Shown here piece by piece: positions 32,889 to 35,739 of a DNA stretch of 35,739 bases. Under the pieces are notes generated by a model that did not search any database, was not told the origin of the DNA, and saw nothing but the letters and a program-made list of their open reading frames with translations. The stretch lies in assembly GCA_903829015.1 (NCBI GenBank), contig CAIKOJ010000009.1:1-35739 (forward strand), in the 5' to 3' direction. How positions within the stretch are numbered: the first letter of the stretch is position 1; the number at the start of each line of letters is the position of its first letter. Position numbers and translations under genes: made by a program. Source of the stretch: an uncultured Bacteroidota bacterium. GTDB taxonomy: Bacteria; Bacteroidota; Bacteroidia; Chitinophagales; Chitinophagaceae.

Positions 32889-32916
32889 AAAAAAAAAGCC
32901 CCGGAAAACCGGGGCT
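32889..32916 (-). terminator. Intrinsic terminator of the gldM-gldN-barrel operon
   Basis: On the minus strand: an 8-bp GC-rich stem (32909-32916 with 32897-32904), a TTTT loop, and a run of nine T immediately after (32889-32897 as A on the plus strand). It lies 21 nt past the stop of the barrel gene. Confidence 0.92.
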
Positions 32917-32937
32917 CTTCAAATATTGGAAACAGGA

Positions 32938-33690
32938 TTACTTTTTCTTTTTGCTCGAATGCACATTTGCCCTCACATCACCTACATGTCCAAGATAGAA
33001 ATTCAGACCAAATGACATAACAGAGAACATACAGTTGTATTCGTTCTTCGCAGTTGGCTGCTGGAAGTTGTATCCATCCAGATAATCAGAGAATGCATAA
33101 CTGAACTGATAATTGAAATTAAACACACACCTGCGTGTAAGGTGCAGATTCCAACCCAGATTCATTGGCAGGAAGAAGTTATTAGTATGCTTGTTGATGT
33201 TCTTTGAGTTGTAGTCAGTGATCAGATATTTATCTGATTTCTTGAACTTCATCTCAATGTTCGAGATATCATTGTTCATATATCCTATACCTACACCAGC
33301 ATATATTCCAAAAAGCGTTTTAGCAAAAAAGCTCCTTGGATATTTAAACAACTGACCCAGAGACATACGCAAATTCAAATCAGCCGCTGTGAAAGAATTG
33401 TTTGCACTCAAGCCGGTTGTCCAATGGTTCTTAGACTCGTAATCTGAAAGTGTACCGTGCATGATCTCCAGATCCAGATAAGTCCAGGCATTCATGTTCC
33501 TTTCTACATTGATCCTGTACACAGGCTTTGATGTAGAATGACCCAAATTACCATAGATCTCACTGAAACCAATACCCGCACCAGCAGTCCACTTACTGTA
33601 TGGGTAAAAAGGGTCAAGCCTGATTTGCGCATTCACACTCCCCACAGTTGCTATACACAACGCCAATAAAGTCAAAATCCTGTTTTTCAT
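32938..33690 (-). CDS. Outer-membrane beta-barrel protein of the gld operon (PorG-like by position)
   Basis: The 250-residue product has a signal peptide (MKNRILTLLALCIATVGSVNAQ). Repeated amphipathic strands follow (KWTAGAGIGFSEIYGNLG, WTYLDLEIMHGTLSDY, LFGIYAGVGIGYMNND, CVFNFNYQFSYAFSDYL, MFSVMSFGLNFYLG), fitting a small outer-membrane barrel. The extreme C-terminus is a lysine tail (SSKKKK) instead of an aromatic residue. It starts 27 nt after gldN, and the operon terminator follows directly. It could be a T9SS accessory barrel such as PorG, which contacts the GldK/GldN ring in other species. That assignment rests on position and fold only; no signature motif was recognised. Confidence 0.7.
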   Translation of the reverse strand: MKNRILTLLALCIATVGSVNAQIRLDPFYPYSKWTAGAGIGFSEIYGNLGHSTSKPVYRINVERNMNAWTYLDLEIMHGTLSDYESKNHWTTGLSANNSFTAADLNLRMSLGQLFKYPRSFFAKTLFGIYAGVGIGYMNNDISNIEMKFKKSDKYLITDYNSKNINKHTNNFFLPMNLGWNLHLTRRCVFNFNYQFSYAFSDYLDGYNFQQPTAKNEYNCMFSVMSFGLNFYLGHVGDVRANVHSSKKKK

Positions 33691-33717
33691 AGATATTCTG
33701 TTTAGAAAATTAAAATT

Positions 33718-34749
33718 TTAGTATTTCCACAAATTCTTTTTATAATTACGCAACTCCCTCTCTATCCTGTCTGATTCCTGTTTTTGTTTTTCAGCATCAT
33801 TAGGAAATTTGTCACTGATACGCAGATCGGCCGGATTTGATTCTTTTACGATTTGCGTCTTGAAATTTCTGGAAATAAATACATCGTCATAACTCATGTC
33901 ATAAATATCGCGCTGTGTATCAAATGCCTCTCTGGCAGCAAACACGTTTCTGCACTGTGGGAAGTAAAGATAGAACGGATGTTGCTCACCTATCACGTCA
34001 CCGGCACTTGATTTCACTCTCTTGATTGGCGACAAACCAATGATCCTTGTGATCAGGCGTCCTCTAACTTTATCAACAAAAATATCTTCCTTGATCTCCA
34101 GTTTCGTTACAGAATCCGGGTTGAACGGTACGTATACTGAGTGAGATCCTATCGCATCACCTGTAAGTGAGTCAAGGTCAGTAACAACCACGCTATCAGA
34201 AAGCACACGCAATACCTTATCATAAGACATTGCTTTCGTGAATCCTTCATCAGAGTAAGCTACCATCTTCTGAGCCTTCAATCCGTCCATGATGATACTC
34301 ATCAATGTTTGGCCTGGTACTGAGAATATCCTGTTAATAGAGTCAGTCAGATCAATTGTTCTCCAAAGACGCTTATAAAACTTAATGTTGTATTTGTTCT
34401 CATCAGGGAACGCAAATGGTTTAGCACCACGCAGTATCGGTTGCTTATAAAATCCATCAACTGGCTTAGTTGTATCCAACACTAGGTCTGTGTATGCTAG
34501 ATAGCTGGTGTCTGCCACAAGCCCGTCCGTTACCGACCTGGTAGTATCAGGTGGCGGTGTAGCGGCTGCGACTTTCGCAAGAGAGTCCTGTTCACGCGCA
34601 GCATTAATGCTGTCTGTGTTTACAACTTGTTCTGTATTCGCCGGCTTCTTCTTTTTCTTCTTCTTTTTTGGTGCTGTCTGCGCTTCCATCACAGTACTCA
34701 AACCAATGGCGAAAAGCAACAAAAAAGCGAGTATGACGTTCTTTTTCAT
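33718..34749 (-). CDS. gldN: Gliding motility / type IX secretion protein GldN (PorN)
   Basis: This periplasmic component of the type IX secretion system forms, with the lipoprotein GldK, a ring under the outer membrane. The 343-residue product has a signal peptide (MKKNVILAFLLLFAIGLSTVMEAQ) and a low-complexity linker containing eight consecutive lysines (about 28-35). The conserved GldN domain follows from about residue 98: YKQPILRGAKPFAFPDENKYNIKFYKRLWRTIDL, PGQTLMSIIMDGLKAQKMVAY, VDKVRGRLITRIIGLSPI, PFYLYFPQCRNVFAAREAFD and the C-terminal ERELRNYKKNLWKY. It follows gldM by 20 nt in the order usual for gldKLMN operons. Both proteins are needed for export of T9SS cargo such as the giant adhesin in this window. 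Confidence 0.93.
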   Translation of the reverse strand: MKKNVILAFLLLFAIGLSTVMEAQTAPKKKKKKKKPANTEQVVNTDSINAAREQDSLAKVAAATPPPDTTRSVTDGLVADTSYLAYTDLVLDTTKPVDGFYKQPILRGAKPFAFPDENKYNIKFYKRLWRTIDLTDSINRIFSVPGQTLMSIIMDGLKAQKMVAYSDEGFTKAMSYDKVLRVLSDSVVVTDLDSLTGDAIGSHSVYVPFNPDSVTKLEIKEDIFVDKVRGRLITRIIGLSPIKRVKSSAGDVIGEQHPFYLYFPQCRNVFAAREAFDTQRDIYDMSYDDVFISRNFKTQIVKESNPADLRISDKFPNDAEKQKQESDRIERELRNYKKNLWKY

Positions 34750-34769
34750 AAGTAACCTGGTTATTCTAT

Positions 34770-35739
34770 TTACTCAGCTGTGAAAATAATCGGGTCTAAT
34801 GATCTTTTCAATCCATCCGGTCCTGTAGCAAACACGAAGTCGAAAGTAACCCTTGATCCGGGAGTAATTCCGTTCATCGCAGCCTGCATTTCAGGAGTAA
34901 ATGCATTACTGTTTGATTCAAATTTCATTATATCCGCACGTGGTTTCGCAATAAACATTGTGAAGTGATTCACGTTGAATTTCGCATCAAAATCGAAATC
35001 TTCAAGTATCGCAAAAATCCTGTTCTGCGACCTCATAGCAGCTGCACTCAACCTGCCACCACCTTTGTTGGCAAACTTAACGTGTGGCGGTGGAATTGGT
35101 TTAACACGGAATGTAGAAACACCCAGCACTGTTGATTTACCTTTTTCCACTTCACCCGAAACCGTAACTTTTACGTCTCCGCGTTGCTTCACATTAACTA
35201 CATATGTACCATTTGCGCCTTTGATCTCACCAGCGCTTAAACTTACGCGGATCTTATCTTTAGAAAATCCGGGTGCAGAAACAGATACCGGGTTATCTAC
35301 GCCAATGTAAAATACATTCATCTTGTCTGGCGATACTGTTGCTGATGGTTTTGCAACTGTGTAAGTCTGCTCAGGCAAATTGTATTCTTTTGTAGTTCCG
35401 TCTGCTTGTTTAATACGGATCGTACCACCCCATCTTTTATCGCCTTCAGAAGTTGCGGCAGCGGTATACATACCTTTACCGTCAACAATATTCAATCTCT
35501 GGCCGCCTACAATTATCTCAGGGTTTGTTTTAGAATCCGAAGCTGTTAAAAACACGCTAGCCTTGTACTGCTGACCAACCAATATATAAGAAGAAGGTGC
35601 AACAGCAACTGCTTCAAATCTATCAAGGTTAATTACGGCTTTATCTGCTTCACCTAAAATTTTCTTAACTACTTCTGATTCGGTATTTTTCAAATCTGCC
35701 TGAATTTTAGTCAATGCAGTGATCGCAGCTGTCAATGGA
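34770..35739 (-). CDS. gldM: Gliding motility / type IX secretion protein GldM (5'-truncated by window edge)
   Basis: GldM, with GldL, forms the inner-membrane motor of T9SS; its periplasmic part is a row of Ig-like domains reaching GldK/GldN. The frame is open to the window end, and about the last 323 residues are visible. The codon at 35735 is an internal leucine, not a start. Visible domains are the NLDRFEAVAVAPSSYILVGQQYKASVFLTASDS region, the middle YTVAKPSATVSPDKMNVFYIGVDNPVSVSAPG domain, and the C-terminal GldM domain (VSTFRVKPIPPPHVKF, then LSAAAMRSQNRIFAILEDFDFDAKF and GSRVTFDFVFATGPDG). These match full-length GldM proteins of about 500 residues. The N-terminal membrane helix and the upstream gldL/gldK are outside the window. 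Confidence 0.94.
   Translation of the reverse strand, partial: PLTAAITALTKIQADLKNTESEVVKKILGEADKAVINLDRFEAVAVAPSSYILVGQQYKASVFLTASDSKTNPEIIVGGQRLNIVDGKGMYTAAATSEGDKRWGGTIRIKQADGTTKEYNLPEQTYTVAKPSATVSPDKMNVFYIGVDNPVSVSAPGFSKDKIRVSLSAGEIKGANGTYVVNVKQRGDVKVTVSGEVEKGKSTVLGVSTFRVKPIPPPHVKFANKGGGRLSAAAMRSQNRIFAILEDFDFDAKFNVNHFTMFIAKPRADIMKFESNSNAFTPEMQAAMNGITPGSRVTFDFVFATGPDGLKRSLDPIIFTAE

Noticed and set aside
34630-34680. Poly-lysine tract in GldN as a frameshift or assembly error
   Set aside because: The frame stays open on both sides and the conserved GldN domain follows in frame; low-complexity linkers after the signal peptide are tolerated.

Overview
The window is a chromosomal stretch of a Bacteroidota bacterium, most likely Chitinophagales-like (the phylum call is firm, the order is inference). 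The main evidence is a gldM-gldN pair of type IX secretion/gliding genes at the right edge, a giant secreted adhesin ending in a T9SS sorting domain, a choice-of-anchor-L domain, long-form IspH, and promoter-like boxes of the Bacteroidota type (TTG, about 16-20 nt, TAnnTTTG). No tRNA, rRNA, CRISPR array, insertion sequence or phage gene was seen.

Left part (1-6549, + strand): the 3' end of 4-hydroxyphenylpyruvate dioxygenase, a GNAT acetyltransferase, a secreted protein made of seven 48-residue repeats (probably a beta-propeller), a bifunctional RelA/SpoT (p)ppGpp enzyme and an M32 carboxypeptidase. A two-gene minus-strand unit follows (8753-6539): a GT14-type glycosyltransferase and a membrane O-acyltransferase with overlapping ends, suggesting surface-glycan synthesis and modification.

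Middle (8877-20141): a small two-helix membrane protein, the DNA polymerase III delta' subunit, a Tsp/Prc-type S41 protease, a secreted protein with an internal duplication, then on the minus strand IspH, a putative lipoprotein and Lon. Divergent from lon is an outer-membrane barrel protein with a Cys/His-rich tail, followed by a TrmH/SpoU-family RNA methyltransferase. The giant adhesin (20289-27029, 2246 aa) carries a choice-of-anchor-L domain, a Calx-beta-like region, 23 Ig-like repeats of about 73 residues interrupted by one different 88-residue module, and the T9SS signal.

The most unusual locus is 27421-31599, four tightly spaced co-directional genes: a YqcI/YcgG-family protein (the family that includes heme-dependent N-hydroxylases), a GNAT enzyme, a second related GNAT fused to a putative 2-oxoglutarate/Fe(II) oxygenase-like domain, and an S-adenosylmethionine decarboxylase-spermidine synthase fusion. 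Together they look like an uncharacterised pathway making a modified polyamine or guanidino compound. The product is not known from the sequence.

Right edge (minus strand): a secreted hypothetical protein, then the operon gldM (partial) - gldN - outer-membrane barrel protein, closed by a clear intrinsic terminator. GldM/GldN belong to the machinery expected to export the giant adhesin, so transporter parts and a probable cargo lie within about 7 kb of each other.
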